A DNA stretch of 64,000 bases from Rhynchospora pubera. Lineage: Eukaryota; Streptophyta; Magnoliopsida; Poales; Cyperaceae. Below are positions 37,769-49,179 of the stretch, piece after piece; position 1 is the stretch's first letter, and each line of letters opens with the position of its first letter. A program made the position numbers and the translations under genes. The notes under the pieces are model-generated. The model saw only the letters and a program-made list of their open reading frames with translations, had not been told where the DNA came from and made no database searches. The stretch spans positions 238,632,973 to 238,696,972 of the forward strand of contig CM051462.1 in the NCBI GenBank assembly GCA_028095005.1. The letters are read 5' to 3'.

Positions 37769-40132
37769 TGTCACACCCCACAGCGGCGGCGTGACCGATT
37801 TCCGCCGCAGGAACGTGCTTCGCACGCCTTGCAAGGCTTATTGTTTAGCCACAAGTCAATATGCCATGTTTTAGTATACTAAACACCATGCACTTAACTA
37901 GCAACAGTTCAAATAAACAAAGTTGAGGTTATGCTTGTACATGCGCAAGACAAAATTTTGCCAGAGTTTCTCCTGTAACATTGGTATCCAGCCATAAAGG
38001 CAAGTATCCAAACAATTTATAAGCATTTCCCCCAACCCAAAACCCACAAGCAACAGCCAAGTCAAGCATCAAACTTCGATTTACACACAACCAGCACATA
38101 ATTACACAATGGAACATGCAACAGTACTCAAGTATACAAAACATAGCATAGCTTAATGTACATGGCTTACTTCTCCACTCTTCAGCCCACGCCTTCAAAA
38201 CCTGGAACCCATGAAAACATGGTACGGTGAGAAATGAAACCATTTCTCAGTGCGGTATTTAGTTCCAGCCACGCATGAACCCGAAGTCTCATGTTGCGGA
38301 ACCAAATACACACTGTTTTATATATAAGAACATAATTTGCACAGTTTATTCATAAAACAGTTAGCAATTCATGCTATGCAATGCAAGGCCAGCTAGCAAC
38401 GATTATCCGAAATCTGCCAACTCAATTCATACAAAAGCCGGCACTTGTTGGACACCTATTTATGCATAACTCTAGGCTGGTTACCAATCAGCCATATCAT
38501 TCATTTTCCATCCAATATAACAAAATAGTACTCAATTGCTGAGAACATTTACCCCCTCATAGTCATGAGTCCCGGAACATAAGCGCTTATCTCACTGCCC
38601 TTGGAAAGACGGTCGCGACTCTGCTTTCCAAAGATGTAAATGCCATTCATCACACAATTAGCACAGCCATACCATATATCACAATTCAGCCACAATAAAA
38701 TAAACCATTCAATATGCATGTCATGAGATAACAATCCATCCTATGCACAGTCATGTAGCATATATATATAATATAGCAATTCATACATGCAGGCTACATG
38801 CTAAGTCATGCAAAAACATCAAGCAACATGCATAATACACTTTAAGTTTAGCACAGCAACAAGAGTTAGGGTCCAGGTGAAATCCGCACCTCAAACCTTA
38901 CACCGTATACCCGCCGTTCACTGCTGCGGTGCGCCCGCTTCACCGCTCAAATCCACCGATTCACTTTGCTCAGGGTCTGGTTCAATTGAACAAAACCTAT
39001 GTCACAGTCATGCACAAGAACAGCCTATAACTCATGCAATTATGTGGTAAAGGCACCAAGCCAAACACCGTTGCGTGACTGGTTTGCGGGTTTTCGCCAC
39101 GCCGCTTCATGGTTTAACTACCGACCAACACCAAACCTATGGTGCTCATTAGAACAAGGTCAGTTATGGTGCACAAACAAGACTATGTAATGCACCAATT
39201 CATCATCCCTAAGGTCTGTTTGAGTTATGGAAACCAGCCGCTATACACGACTCATGCACCGTCATGAACTTCCCAGCCTGTTTTGGGTAAACCATGGCCA
39301 AAATCATGCACTGTACCTTATTCTTAGCCTTCCTGACTGACTAGCTATGATCCTAACACTGTTTTCACTGTCTAGCACCTCACAAACAACTTAAGGGGTC
39401 TGTTTTGGTAAGAAACGGTAGTAATACGAATTTGGCACGGGTGAGGGCATAATTGTCCACAAAATTGGGCCAGAGAGAGAGGTTAAGGGGTGGGGACAAG
39501 GTGTCAGCAAACCACTCTCTCCCTGCCCCAGTGACTAAGCAGCTTGGTGTCATGCAGCTATTGGGGCTGGTCAAACCAGGTTGGGCTACCCCTTGGCCAG
39601 CTTCAAGGGTCACCACTGGACAATTCCAGTCTTACATGCATGGGACACTCCAGTACTTACTGCCAATATGCCTAAGTACATGAATCATGACTGGGCAGCT
39701 ACGTTAGCCACCGCACACGCAGACCGGCTGTAACCGTCATGCGTTACAGCATAATTTGGCCAATATTTTGGGCACAGTTTGGATCATCAAGCAATTCAAT
39801 TTTACCATGCAATAATTTATTTCAATTTGGCATACATGATGCAATAAACACACATAGTCTGATTATATGGCAACCATTACCATAGCTGGACTTATACCGT
39901 TTCCAACCACGTTTTACATGACTGCACTGGTGTCTGGACAGGGACGGGGGCATCATTACATGGGTCTCTGGTCAGTCAAGGTCTCAAACATCACCACCCC
40001 CTAATAGACAGGATGCAAATTGGAGCAACATCTAGTACAGTATTTACCAACCCCTGAATTTCCCCCACGCTCTAAGGCCTGGTTGCATGGTGTTTACATG
40101 ACAGGGACACCGTCAAACAGCCGTATCTCACA
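37769..40132 (-). repeat. 3' LTR of gypsy element (2364 bp)
   Basis: In element orientation the LTR begins TGTGAGATACGG directly after the polypurine tract and ends GGGTGTGACA. It is almost identical to the other LTR; in the first 1.2 kb I noted about a dozen substitutions and one 3-bp indel (near 38911). Confidence 0.93.
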
Positions 40133-40146
40133 TTCCTCCCCCCTTA
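40133..40146 (-). other. polypurine tract (plus-strand primer)
   Basis: TAAGGGGGGAGGAA on the minus strand lies immediately before the 3' LTR, the usual place for priming plus-strand DNA synthesis in LTR elements. Confidence 0.85.
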
Positions 40147-40155
40147 AGAATCCGT

Positions 40156-43100
40156 TCAGTCCTCTGAACGAATCGTACCTGAACTCACGAACAAATCAGG
40201 GTAACGCTCTCTAATCGTGCTCTCAAGCTCCCAAGTTGCCTCTTTTTCTGAGTGCCGCCCCCACTGCACAAGTACCAGTTTAATGACTTTGGTTCTCAAC
40301 CGTTGCTCTCTACTATCCAGAATTCTCATAGGTGCTTCCTCATAAGTTAAATTTTCACCAAGGTGCAGCTGAGAATAGTCCAATACATGAGATTGGTCAC
40401 CAACAAACCCTCTCAGCTGTGACACATAAAAAACTGGGTGTATACGGTTCAATTCATCCGGCAGCTTCAACTTATAAGCAACCGCTCTCACTCTTTCTTC
40501 CACCGGAAAAGGTCCAACATACCGAGGACTTAGCTTTCCAGTCACACCGAATCTATACACTCCACGCATGGGAGAAACCTTCAGCCATACTCTTTCTCCA
40601 TCCTTGTACTCAACCGGTCGCCTATGTACATCAGCATACCGTTTTTGTCTATCTTGTGCTGCCTTGAGCCTACTCAGAACCACCTTTGTTTTCTCAGAAT
40701 TTTCAGCCACTAGCTCAGGTCCAGTTGGGACAAAATTGCCCCTGGGTTGCCACCATAACGGTGTACGGCATGGTTCCCCATACAACGCCTCATACGGCGG
40801 CATGCCAATGCTGGAATGAAAACTATTGTTGTATGCAAACTCAGCCAAATACAAATGATCAAGCCATGAGCCACCAAAACTCAATGCACACGCCCTCAAC
40901 ATGTCTTCCAGGGTTTGTATAGTGCGCTCCGATTGCCCATCAGTTTGCGGGTGATGTGCCGAACTGAATTTCAGCTTTGTACCCATAGCCTCTTGAAAAC
41001 TCTTCCAGAAATGAGATATAAACCGGCCATCTCTATCTGAAATTATTTCCTGTGGACAGCCATGATACTTGCAAAAATTTCTGAGGAATATTTCAGCCAA
41101 TTCCTTAGCCGCAACATCTGCCCGAATCGGTATGAAGCGGGCTACCTTGGTCAGCCGATCCACTATCACCCACACTGCCTCAATCCTTCCTTTTGTTTTT
41201 GGAAAACCAGATACAAAATCTATTGTAATAGACTCAAACTTACTCTTTGGCCGCCTCAAAGTTTGCGGCAATCCCACACTTTTCTTTCTATCGGCCTTTA
41301 CTTGCTGACAGATTAAACACTTCTCAACAAATCGAGCCACTTCTTTCTTCATGCCTGGCCACCAAAAATATTTTCTCAAGTCTTGATACGTTTTCACCTC
41401 ACCAGGATGTAAAGCATACCCCGATTCATGCGCCTCAGACAAGATCAACGCCTTGATACCTGCATCATTTGGCACACAAATGCGATTTCTGAACCGCAAA
41501 ACACCGCTTTCATCTACACGGAACGGGGTCTCCTTCTCAGCTACTGCTCTTTCTTTGAATCTCTTGCAATTATCATCCATTACTTGGGCTGCCTGAATTC
41601 TATCATGTAAATCAGGTTGTACCTCTATGGCAGCCAACATTACCGTCATAAGTACGGGAGATGTAACACTCACTGTTTGGACCCGGCTCAACATCCGTTG
41701 CCCGAGTTCATGTGATACTCCGACCTGCAACTCCATACGCCTCATTTCCTCAAGCAATCTTGGCTCCTGTGTTAATAAAATCACCGCATTCATTCGACTC
41801 TTCCTACTCAATGCATCAGCCACCAAATTAGCCTTACCGGCATGATACAATATCTCCAAATCATAATCTTTTATAAGTTCTAGCCAACGCCTTTGCCTCA
41901 GGTTCAATTCTTTTTGTGTGAAAATATATTTCAAACTCTGATGGTCTGTATAGACTTTACACTTAACTCCATACAAGTAATGCCGCCAAATTTTAAGTGC
42001 AAAGATGACAGCCGCTAGCTCCAAATCGTGGGTCGAATAATTCTGCTCATGCGGTCTCAACTGCCTTGATGCATAGGCTATTACATGCTTCTCTTGCATC
42101 AACACACATCCCAAACCCGACTTAGAGGCATCAGTATATACATCATACTCTCGGCCTGAAATCGGCATAGCAAGGACCGGCGCTGTCACAAGCCGATTTT
42201 TCAACTCCTGAAAACTTTTCTCTTGCCTTTCTTCCCATACAAACTTTACTCCTTTATGCAACAACTCTGTCAGTGGCTTGGCAATTTGAGAGAAACCAGC
42301 TACAAATCGCCTATAGTACCCCGCCAAACCCAAGAAACTTCTTATCTCACTCACCGATTTCGGTTGGCTCCATTCAGTCACTGCCTGTACCTTTGATGGG
42401 TCCACAACCAATCCTTCTCCAGAAATTACATGGCCTAGAAATGCCACCTTATTTAGCCAAAAATCACACTTGGAAAATTTTCCATACAGCTTGCACTCTC
42501 TTAACCTACTCAATACAATCCTGAGATGTTTAGTATGCTCTTCAATTGATCGGGAGTAAATCAAAATGTCATCAATAAAAACCACAACAAAGGCATCCAG
42601 AAATTCTCTAAACACCCGATTCATAAGATCCATGAATGCAGCTGGTGCATTCGTCAAGCCAAACGGCATAACCAGAAACTCATAGTGCCCGTACCTAGTA
42701 CGAAATGCCGTCTTCTCAACATCACTGGGGCGTATCTTAAGCTTGTGATAGCCCGTTCTCAAATCAATCTTAGAGTACACCGATGATCCTTGCAGTTGAT
42801 CAAACAGATCATTAATGCGTGGCAATGGATAGCGGTTCTTCACCGTCACTTTGTTTAACTCACGATAGTCAATGCATAACCGCAAGGTACCGTCTTTCTT
42901 TCTTACAAACAAAACTGGGGCTCCCCATGGTGAACTGCTGGGTCTAATGAAACCCTTTGCCAATAACTCTTCTAATTGCACTTTCAACTCTTTCATTTCA
43001 GCTGGAGCCATCCGATATGGGGTCTTGGATATTGGAGTGGTACCTGGCAGCAACTCAATGCCGAATTCCACTTCTCTATCAGGTGGTACTCCAGCTATCT

Positions 43101-43803
43101 CATCAGGGAACACATCTTTAAACTCTTTCACTACAGCAATAGTATCAATACTTGCTTTTTCTTCAGCCGCTTCACCAATAACGGCAGCCAAATATGCATC
43201 ACACCCGGCCTGAACCAGGTTACACGCTTCCACCGCAGAAATAATTATCATAGGGTCTCCAACAGCTTTGCATTTAAATACACAAGGGACTGGATTGCCC
43301 GCTTGAAATCGGACCAGCCGCTTTGCACAATCTATCATCGCATGATGCCGAGTCAGCCAATCAAAACCGAGTAGTGCATCATACCCGGCTATGTCCAAAA
43401 CTAACATGTCAGCTTCCAAATCACGCCCATTTATCATCACCTTAAGTCCCTTACAACATTGCAACACCTCTTTAAAATAACCAAGTGGAGTCTGAACACT
43501 GAGAACTCTCTCTTGCGACTTAGTCGGCCAGCCGCAACTCTCCACGAAATCCCTCGCCGCGACCGAATGACTACACCCCGTGTCGAACAACACAAAAGCC
43601 CTCTGACCTGAAATAAAAACATTACCTGTCATAAGTTCGGTGGGTGCAGTAGAACTTGGGTCATCTTCTTGTTGTGCCTCTTCGGATTCTTCTGGAATCA
43701 CTTCCACAACATGGACAGCCACACGACCGCCCGTTCTGCCACCCCGCCATGCAGGGTTTCCACGCCCTCTACCCGCCATACCAAAGACAGGTCCTCCTCT
43801 CAC
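40156..43803 (-). CDS. Gypsy pol polyprotein (PR-RT-RNaseH-IN-chromodomain-like)
   Basis: An unbroken 1215-codon frame; the open frame begins further upstream at 43863, just after the gag stop, so the Met at 43803 is only a formal start. Protease active-site DTG at residues 74-76. Reverse transcriptase about 260-440 with FIDD (catalytic D411, D412). RNase H with D558 (YTDAS), E595 region and D620 (YTDH). Integrase with HHCC zinc finger (H792, H799, C829, C832) and DDE residues D862, D923 and E959 (GQSER). The C-terminal tail (about 1170-1210; KEATWELESTIRERYPDLF) resembles the degenerate chromodomain of Tekay-type elements. All catalytic residues I can check are present, so pol looks usable, but it depends on gag for expression. 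Confidence 0.93.
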   Translation of the reverse strand: MRGGPVFGMAGRGRGNPAWRGGRTGGRVAVHVVEVIPEESEEAQQEDDPSSTAPTELMTGNVFISGQRAFVLFDTGCSHSVAARDFVESCGWPTKSQERVLSVQTPLGYFKEVLQCCKGLKVMINGRDLEADMLVLDIAGYDALLGFDWLTRHHAMIDCAKRLVRFQAGNPVPCVFKCKAVGDPMIIISAVEACNLVQAGCDAYLAAVIGEAAEEKASIDTIAVVKEFKDVFPDEIAGVPPDREVEFGIELLPGTTPISKTPYRMAPAEMKELKVQLEELLAKGFIRPSSSPWGAPVLFVRKKDGTLRLCIDYRELNKVTVKNRYPLPRINDLFDQLQGSSVYSKIDLRTGYHKLKIRPSDVEKTAFRTRYGHYEFLVMPFGLTNAPAAFMDLMNRVFREFLDAFVVVFIDDILIYSRSIEEHTKHLRIVLSRLRECKLYGKFSKCDFWLNKVAFLGHVISGEGLVVDPSKVQAVTEWSQPKSVSEIRSFLGLAGYYRRFVAGFSQIAKPLTELLHKGVKFVWEERQEKSFQELKNRLVTAPVLAMPISGREYDVYTDASKSGLGCVLMQEKHVIAYASRQLRPHEQNYSTHDLELAAVIFALKIWRHYLYGVKCKVYTDHQSLKYIFTQKELNLRQRRWLELIKDYDLEILYHAGKANLVADALSRKSRMNAVILLTQEPRLLEEMRRMELQVGVSHELGQRMLSRVQTVSVTSPVLMTVMLAAIEVQPDLHDRIQAAQVMDDNCKRFKERAVAEKETPFRVDESGVLRFRNRICVPNDAGIKALILSEAHESGYALHPGEVKTYQDLRKYFWWPGMKKEVARFVEKCLICQQVKADRKKSVGLPQTLRRPKSKFESITIDFVSGFPKTKGRIEAVWVIVDRLTKVARFIPIRADVAAKELAEIFLRNFCKYHGCPQEIISDRDGRFISHFWKSFQEAMGTKLKFSSAHHPQTDGQSERTIQTLEDMLRACALSFGGSWLDHLYLAEFAYNNSFHSSIGMPPYEALYGEPCRTPLWWQPRGNFVPTGPELVAENSEKTKVVLSRLKAAQDRQKRYADVHRRPVEYKDGERVWLKVSPMRGVYRFGVTGKLSPRYVGPFPVEERVRAVAYKLKLPDELNRIHPVFYVSQLRGFVGDQSHVLDYSQLHLGENLTYEEAPMRILDSREQRLRTKVIKLVLVQWGRHSEKEATWELESTIRERYPDLFVSSGTIRSED

Positions 43804-43863
43804 AATTTCTTGTTGTAATTTTGGGCATTCATTCTTCCAGTGCCCACTTTCTCCACAATTGAA

Positions 43864-44807
43864 TCACAAACCTTTAGCAACTCGACATTGTGCCTCTGGA
43901 TGGGGACTATTACATGTACGACACCATGCCTTCTGAGTTTGATTACCCATGCCAGTCTTGAATTCCACTGGTGCAGAAGATTGAGGTCCTTTCACATTAA
44001 CAACCGGCTTATTAAATAGAACCGGCTTTACAAACTTAGGCTTAACATTTCTGACTTGTCCCCAACTAGCCTTCCTTTTCCCGTGCCCTTCCATTCTTTC
44101 GGCACGATCCATCAGTTCTTGCACTTCAATTTCCCCCGTAGCATCCAACGCTTGGGCGATATCTGGGTCAAGCCCGTTTAGGTACTGCCTGCGATACAAA
44201 TATTCATCACCGGTAACGTCCGGTGCATAGCGAGACAACTCAACAAAGGTGTCATTGTATTGCCCGACTGTTATGCCTTCTTGGGTAAGAGTGAGAAATT
44301 GCTGCTTCAACTTTTCTTTTTGGGCAGAACTCAAGTACCTCCTTGTAAACACTTGTTCAAACCACTGCCACGGTATCCTTAACTGTTCACCGGTAAAACT
44401 CCTTCGTGTAGTTTTCCACCAAAATCTGGCCGAGTTCTCCAAGTACGGAGTGGCTAGCTCAACCTTATTTGCATCCGGTACCCTAACCAACTGAAACTTA
44501 TTATTGATACTCTCCAACCATTCTTCAGCCGCTTTATACCCGCATGTGCCATCAAACCGTGGCGGGTGCTGGCTACCAAAGTCAGCCAATAGCCGCCTGA
44601 ACTCATTGGCTTCATTCGCTGGGGCTGTTGGCACTGCTCCAAGTTCATGAGTTAAATAGCGGCCTTATTCATATGCTGCCAGCAGTCTAACATCAATGGC
44701 AGCCTGTCTGCGTATCGTCTCAACCGGTACCGGCTCATCCGGATTTGGCTCTAAGCCTTCATCATCTGCACGGTTGAGGGGGTCACGCTCACGTGCCCTG
44801 CTTCCAT
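43864..44807 (-). pseudogene. Gypsy gag, disrupted
   Basis: The frame encodes a retrotransposon capsid (WLESINNKFQLV, ARFWWKTTRRSFTG, YNDTFVELSRYAPDV) and runs toward a CCHC zinc knuckle. Three breaks are visible. A TGA at 43864-43866 stands where the first knuckle cysteine is expected. A TAA at 44665-44667 lies near the N-terminus. The only good ATG (44805-44807) is out of frame with the rest by one base. Gag and pol share one frame apart from these breaks, as is usual for chromoviruses. This copy is probably non-autonomous. Confidence 0.85.
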
Positions 44808-44929
44808 GGCAACCTGTCCAACTCAAAACCCGTTAACTAGCAGCCACGTAAAGAAAAGGAACCCGACATACTACGGCCCATAGACCTACCCCACTCAAAC
44901 ATCCTTCAAGTCTGGTTGGGTCATACCAT

Positions 44930-44941
44930 GCTCTGATACCA
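44930..44941 (-). other. primer-binding site (initiator tRNA-Met)
   Basis: TGGTATCAGAGC on the minus strand is complementary to the 3' end of plant initiator Met-tRNA. It lies 11 nt inside the 5' LTR end, slightly farther than the usual 1-5 nt. Confidence 0.9.
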
Positions 44942-44952
44942 CTTTAGAAACC

Positions 44953-47900
44953 TGTCACACCCCACAGCGGCGGCGTGACCGATTTCCGCCGCAGGAACGT
45001 GCTTCGCACGCCTTGCAAGGCTTACTGTTTAGCCACAAGTCAATATGCCATGTTTTAGTATACTAAGCACCATGCACTTAACTAGCAACAGTTCAAATAA
45101 ACAAAGTTGAGGTTATGCTTGTACATGCGCAAGACAAAATTTTGCCAGAGTTTCTCCTGTAACATTGGTATCCAGCCATAAAGGCAAGTATCCAAACAAT
45201 TTATAAGCATTTCCCCCAACCCAAAACCCACAAGCAACAGCCAAGTCAAGCATCAAACTTCGATTTACACACAACCAGCACATAATTACACAATGGAACA
45301 TGCAACAGTACACAAGTATACAAAACATAGCATAGCTTAATGTACATGGCTTACTTCTCCACTCTTCAGCCCACGCCTTCAAAACCTGGAACCCATGAAA
45401 ACATGGTACGGTGAGAAAGGAAACCATTTCTCAGTGCGGTATTTAGTTCCAGCCACGCATGAACCCGAAGTCTCATGTTGCGGAACCAAATACACACTGT
45501 TTTATATATAAGAACATAATTTGCACAGTTTATTCATAAAACAGTTAGCAATTCATGCTATGCAATGCAAGGCCAGCTAGCAACGATTATCCGAAATCTG
45601 CCAACTCAATTCATACAAAAGCCGGCACTTGTTGGACACCTATTTATGCATAACTCTAGGCTGGTTACCAATCAGCCATATCATTCATTTTCCATCCAAT
45701 ACAACCAAATAGTACTCAATTGCTGAGAACATTTACCCCCTCATAGTCATGAGTCCCGGAACATAAGCGCTTATCTCACGGCCCTTGGAAAGACGGTCGC
45801 GACTCTGCTTTCCAAAGATGTAAATGCTATTCATCACACAATTAGCACAGCCATACCATATATCACAATTCAGCCACAATAAAATAAACCATTCAATATG
45901 CATGTCATGAGATAACAATCCATCCTATGCACAGTCATGTAGCATATATATATAATATAGCAATTCATACATGCAGGCTACATGCTAAGTCATGCAAAAA
46001 CATCAAGCAACATGCATAATATACTTTAAGTTTAGCACAGCAACAAGAGTTAGGGTCCAGGTGAAATCCGCACCTCAAACCTTACACCGTATACCCGTTC
46101 ACTGCTGCGGTGCGCCCGCTTCACCGCTCAAATCCACTGATTCACTTTGCTCAGGGTCTGGTTCAATTGTGTTAGAAAATCGCTCAATTTTAATTTTAGA
46201 CTAATTACCCTTAATTAATCCAATTAAAACACAAGCAACAAAGGGATCTAGTACAAAGCCATTCGACACAAGAGATAGGTGGAAATTTGATACCTTCCGC
46301 GAAATCGTATTCGCGGGGCTCGATCCTACGGCATAGAAATCGATGGCGTGCTTCTCCTTCGTCTCCAAATCGCCTCGAGTCCACCTAGAGATTAACCAAG
46401 GTCTAAATCGATTCGTGCTAGCGATTCGATTAGAACAAAGCTAATCCTAAGGATCAACCCTCTTCAAGAATCAACCTATTTGATTTTGGTGGAGAGTTGT
46501 AGCTCAACACATGAGCATATGGAGGAGAGGATGAGAGGAAGAGGTGGCGCCTATGAGGGGAGAAGAGGGGCGGCTAGGGTTAGGGAAGAGAGCTAGTCCA
46601 ATTTTGCATCTATACATCTCTATATATAGTGCACAATCCCTACCTACCACCAACCATCTATTTACAAGAATGCCACTCTCACCTACCACTAGGGCCGGCC
46701 ACATTATGGGCTCACATGGGCCTCTCATCTCATTTAATTAGGCCTCTAATTTACATAATTAGAAGCTACTCCAAATGCACTTCAATTGGGCTATACATTT
46801 AATACATAAATATTGGCCCAATAAATTAATATAACTATTTATATTAAATTGTGTCGAGCTAAAATAATTATTAACTAATTAATAATTATTCTAGGATTAG
46901 CTAATACATTAATTTATTTCAATATGATCCATTTGACTTAATTAATTATAATGGTATATAATTAATTAATCAACTTATCATATTTCCGCAATATGAACTA
47001 TTGCGAATAAATAAATAATGCATTGTCTTGGTCAAAACTCTATTTTGTGTGACCCTTTGAGGATTTATGCTAAGTTGGACATGGAATTAAATCGCTATTT
47101 AATTCCAATAATCATAAGCGGTATCTAGCAACACGTTATGATTCCCAATTCGCATAAATAGTGTACTGCTACAATATTTCAATCCTGCATAAGAGAATAA
47201 ATATGTTTCTCTATTTTGATTCTTATGTCTCACGATATCATCGTATAATCCAAGATAGGAATGTGTCATTCTTGCAGATTATACGTTTCTTGATCTAGAG
47301 TTGATCGCTTAGTTGCGCGCATACGATCCAACTCCATCAAGGGGCCCAAACAGATATCGTCACTCACTAAGTGAATTAATGAGGGACATACGGTTTTCTT
47401 GATGATTAGCTTTTCCCCGCACAATTCAAGAGAACGTAAATCAAGTCCGTATAGCAGCCCTTAGCGGGAATCAGCGGTAGACGGGATTTATAGAACCTAT
47501 CCTCATGTGGAAAAGATAATCATCTCAAACTTAGAACCAAAATCATAACGAAATAAACAATGACACGTAACACAATCCATATGTTTATTTCATTGGGTCA
47601 AGTCCTGTACTATGTTCCATATCATACACATATGCAATTAAGTTGGTAACTCTTTACCTATGATTTGTAGAACTTAATCATCACTTAACTTGCATACTAA
47701 TCTTATATGATAATTAATGTTCCTTGTTAATTATCAAGATTATGGACCGTTTAGATTTATTATTGTCATTCTAAAGAATGATCCACAGAGATCTACAATT
47801 CAGATCCTCAACCTGAATAATCTGTCAATAATAAACCTAGGAACAGATGATAAAATATCATCCATAACATAAACTAATATTTAAGTCATTAAATTATTGA

Positions 47901-49073
47901 CTTCTAGGACATAACTCCAACGAATTGAACAAAACCTATGTCACAGTCATGCACAAGAACAGCCTATAACTCATGCAATTATGTGGTAAAGGCACCAAGC
48001 CAAACACCGTTGCGTGACTGGTTTGCGGGTTTTCGCCACGTCGCTTCATGGTTTAACTACCGACCAACACCATACCAATGGTGCTCATTAGCACAAGGTC
48101 AGTTATGGTGCACAAACAAGACTATGTAATGCACCAATTCATCATCCCTAAGGCCTGTTTGAGTTATGGAAACCAGCCGCTATACACGACTCATGCACCG
48201 TCATGAACTTCCCAGCCTGTTTTGGGTAAACCATGGCCAAAATCATGCACTGTACCTTATTCTTAGCCTTCCTGACTAACTAGCTATGATCCTAACACTG
48301 TTTTTCACTGTCTAGCACCTCACAAACAACTTAAGAGGTCTGTTTTGGTAAGAAACAGTAGTAATACGAATTTGGCAGGGGTGAGGGCATAATTGTCCAC
48401 AAAATTGGGCCAGAGAGAGAGGTTAAGGGGTGGGGACCAGGTGTCAACAAACCACTCTCTCCCTGCCCCAGTGACTAAGCAGTTTGGTGTCATGCAGCTA
48501 TTGGGGCTGGTCAAACCAGGTTGGACTACCCCTTGGCCAGCTTCAAGGGTCACCACTGGACAATTCCAGTCTTACATGCATGGGACACTCCAGTACTTAC
48601 TGCCAATATGCTTAAGTACATGAATCATGACTGGGCAGCTACGTTAGCCACCGCACACGCAGACCGGCTGTAACTGTCATGCGTTACAGCATAATTTGGC
48701 CAATATTTTGGGCACAGTTTGGATCATCAAGCAATTCAATTTTACCATGCAATAATTTATTTCAATTTGGCATACATGATGCAATAAACACACATAGTCT
48801 GATTATATGGCAACCATTACCATAGCGGGACTTATACCGTTTCCAACCACGTTTTACATGACTGCACTAGTGTCTGGACAGGGACGGGGGCATCATTACA
48901 TGGGTCTCTGGTCAGTCAAGGTCTCAAACATCACCACCCCCCTAATAGACAGGATGCAAATTGGAGCAACATCTAGTACAGTATTTACCAACCCCTGAAT
49001 TTCCCCCACGCTCTAAGGCCTGGATGCATGGTGTTTACATTACAGGAACACCGTCAAACAGCCGTATCTCACA
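44953..49073 (-). repeat. 5' LTR of gypsy element, split by a nested solo LTR
   Basis: The two parts, 44953-46169 and 47928-49073, together give the same 2363-bp LTR as at 37769-40132. The interruption is at GGTTCAATTG|AACAAAACC of the intact LTR. As the 5' LTR, this copy would carry the element's promoter, now physically split. Confidence 0.92.
46170..47922 (-). mobile_element. solo LTR, probably Ty1/copia, 1753 bp, nested in gypsy LTR
   Basis: Inserted into the gypsy 5' LTR with a 5-bp target duplication AATTG (46165-46169 and 47923-47927). On the plus strand it starts TGTTAG and ends CTCCAACG, so one terminal base has changed from the expected CA. No internal coding region, primer site or second LTR copy is seen, so it is a single LTR left by LTR-LTR recombination. 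Minus orientation and copia assignment rest on the familiar GTTATGTCCTAGAAGTC start of plant copia LTRs read on that strand. Confidence 0.8.
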
Positions 49074-49179
49074 CTTATGCATATATCCCTCCTTTATTTT
49101 CTAGAGTGGCCAATTTATCAGTAGAAACCAAATATGTTATTTCACTAATTGTTCAATTATTGTGAAATTATAAACTTAC

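Larger units (their letters stand above)
37769..49073 (-). mobile_element. Ty3/gypsy chromovirus (probable Tekay/Del clade), full-length with nested insertion
   Basis: Two near-identical LTRs (37769-40132; 44953-49073 less a nested insert) flank a minus-strand gag-pol. The start TGTGAG and end GTGACA carry the TG...CA rule. A primer-binding site for initiator tRNA-Met and a polypurine tract lie at the expected inner LTR edges. The 6-bp sequence CTTATG flanks the element on both sides (37763-37768, 49074-49079). Protease, RT, RNase H, integrase in that order plus a C-terminal chromodomain-like tail define a chromovirus. LTRs differ at few positions, so insertion was recent. Clade placement is from memory of domain and LTR size, not from alignment. 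Confidence 0.92.

Noticed and set aside
40332..44494. Many plus-strand open frames opposite gag-pol
   Set aside because: They are antisense shadows of the minus-strand polyprotein.
37929..48623. Several 60-100 codon open frames duplicated around 38 kb and 45-48 kb
   Set aside because: They lie inside the two gypsy LTRs and are duplicated only because the LTRs are; no codon bias or homology suggests proteins.
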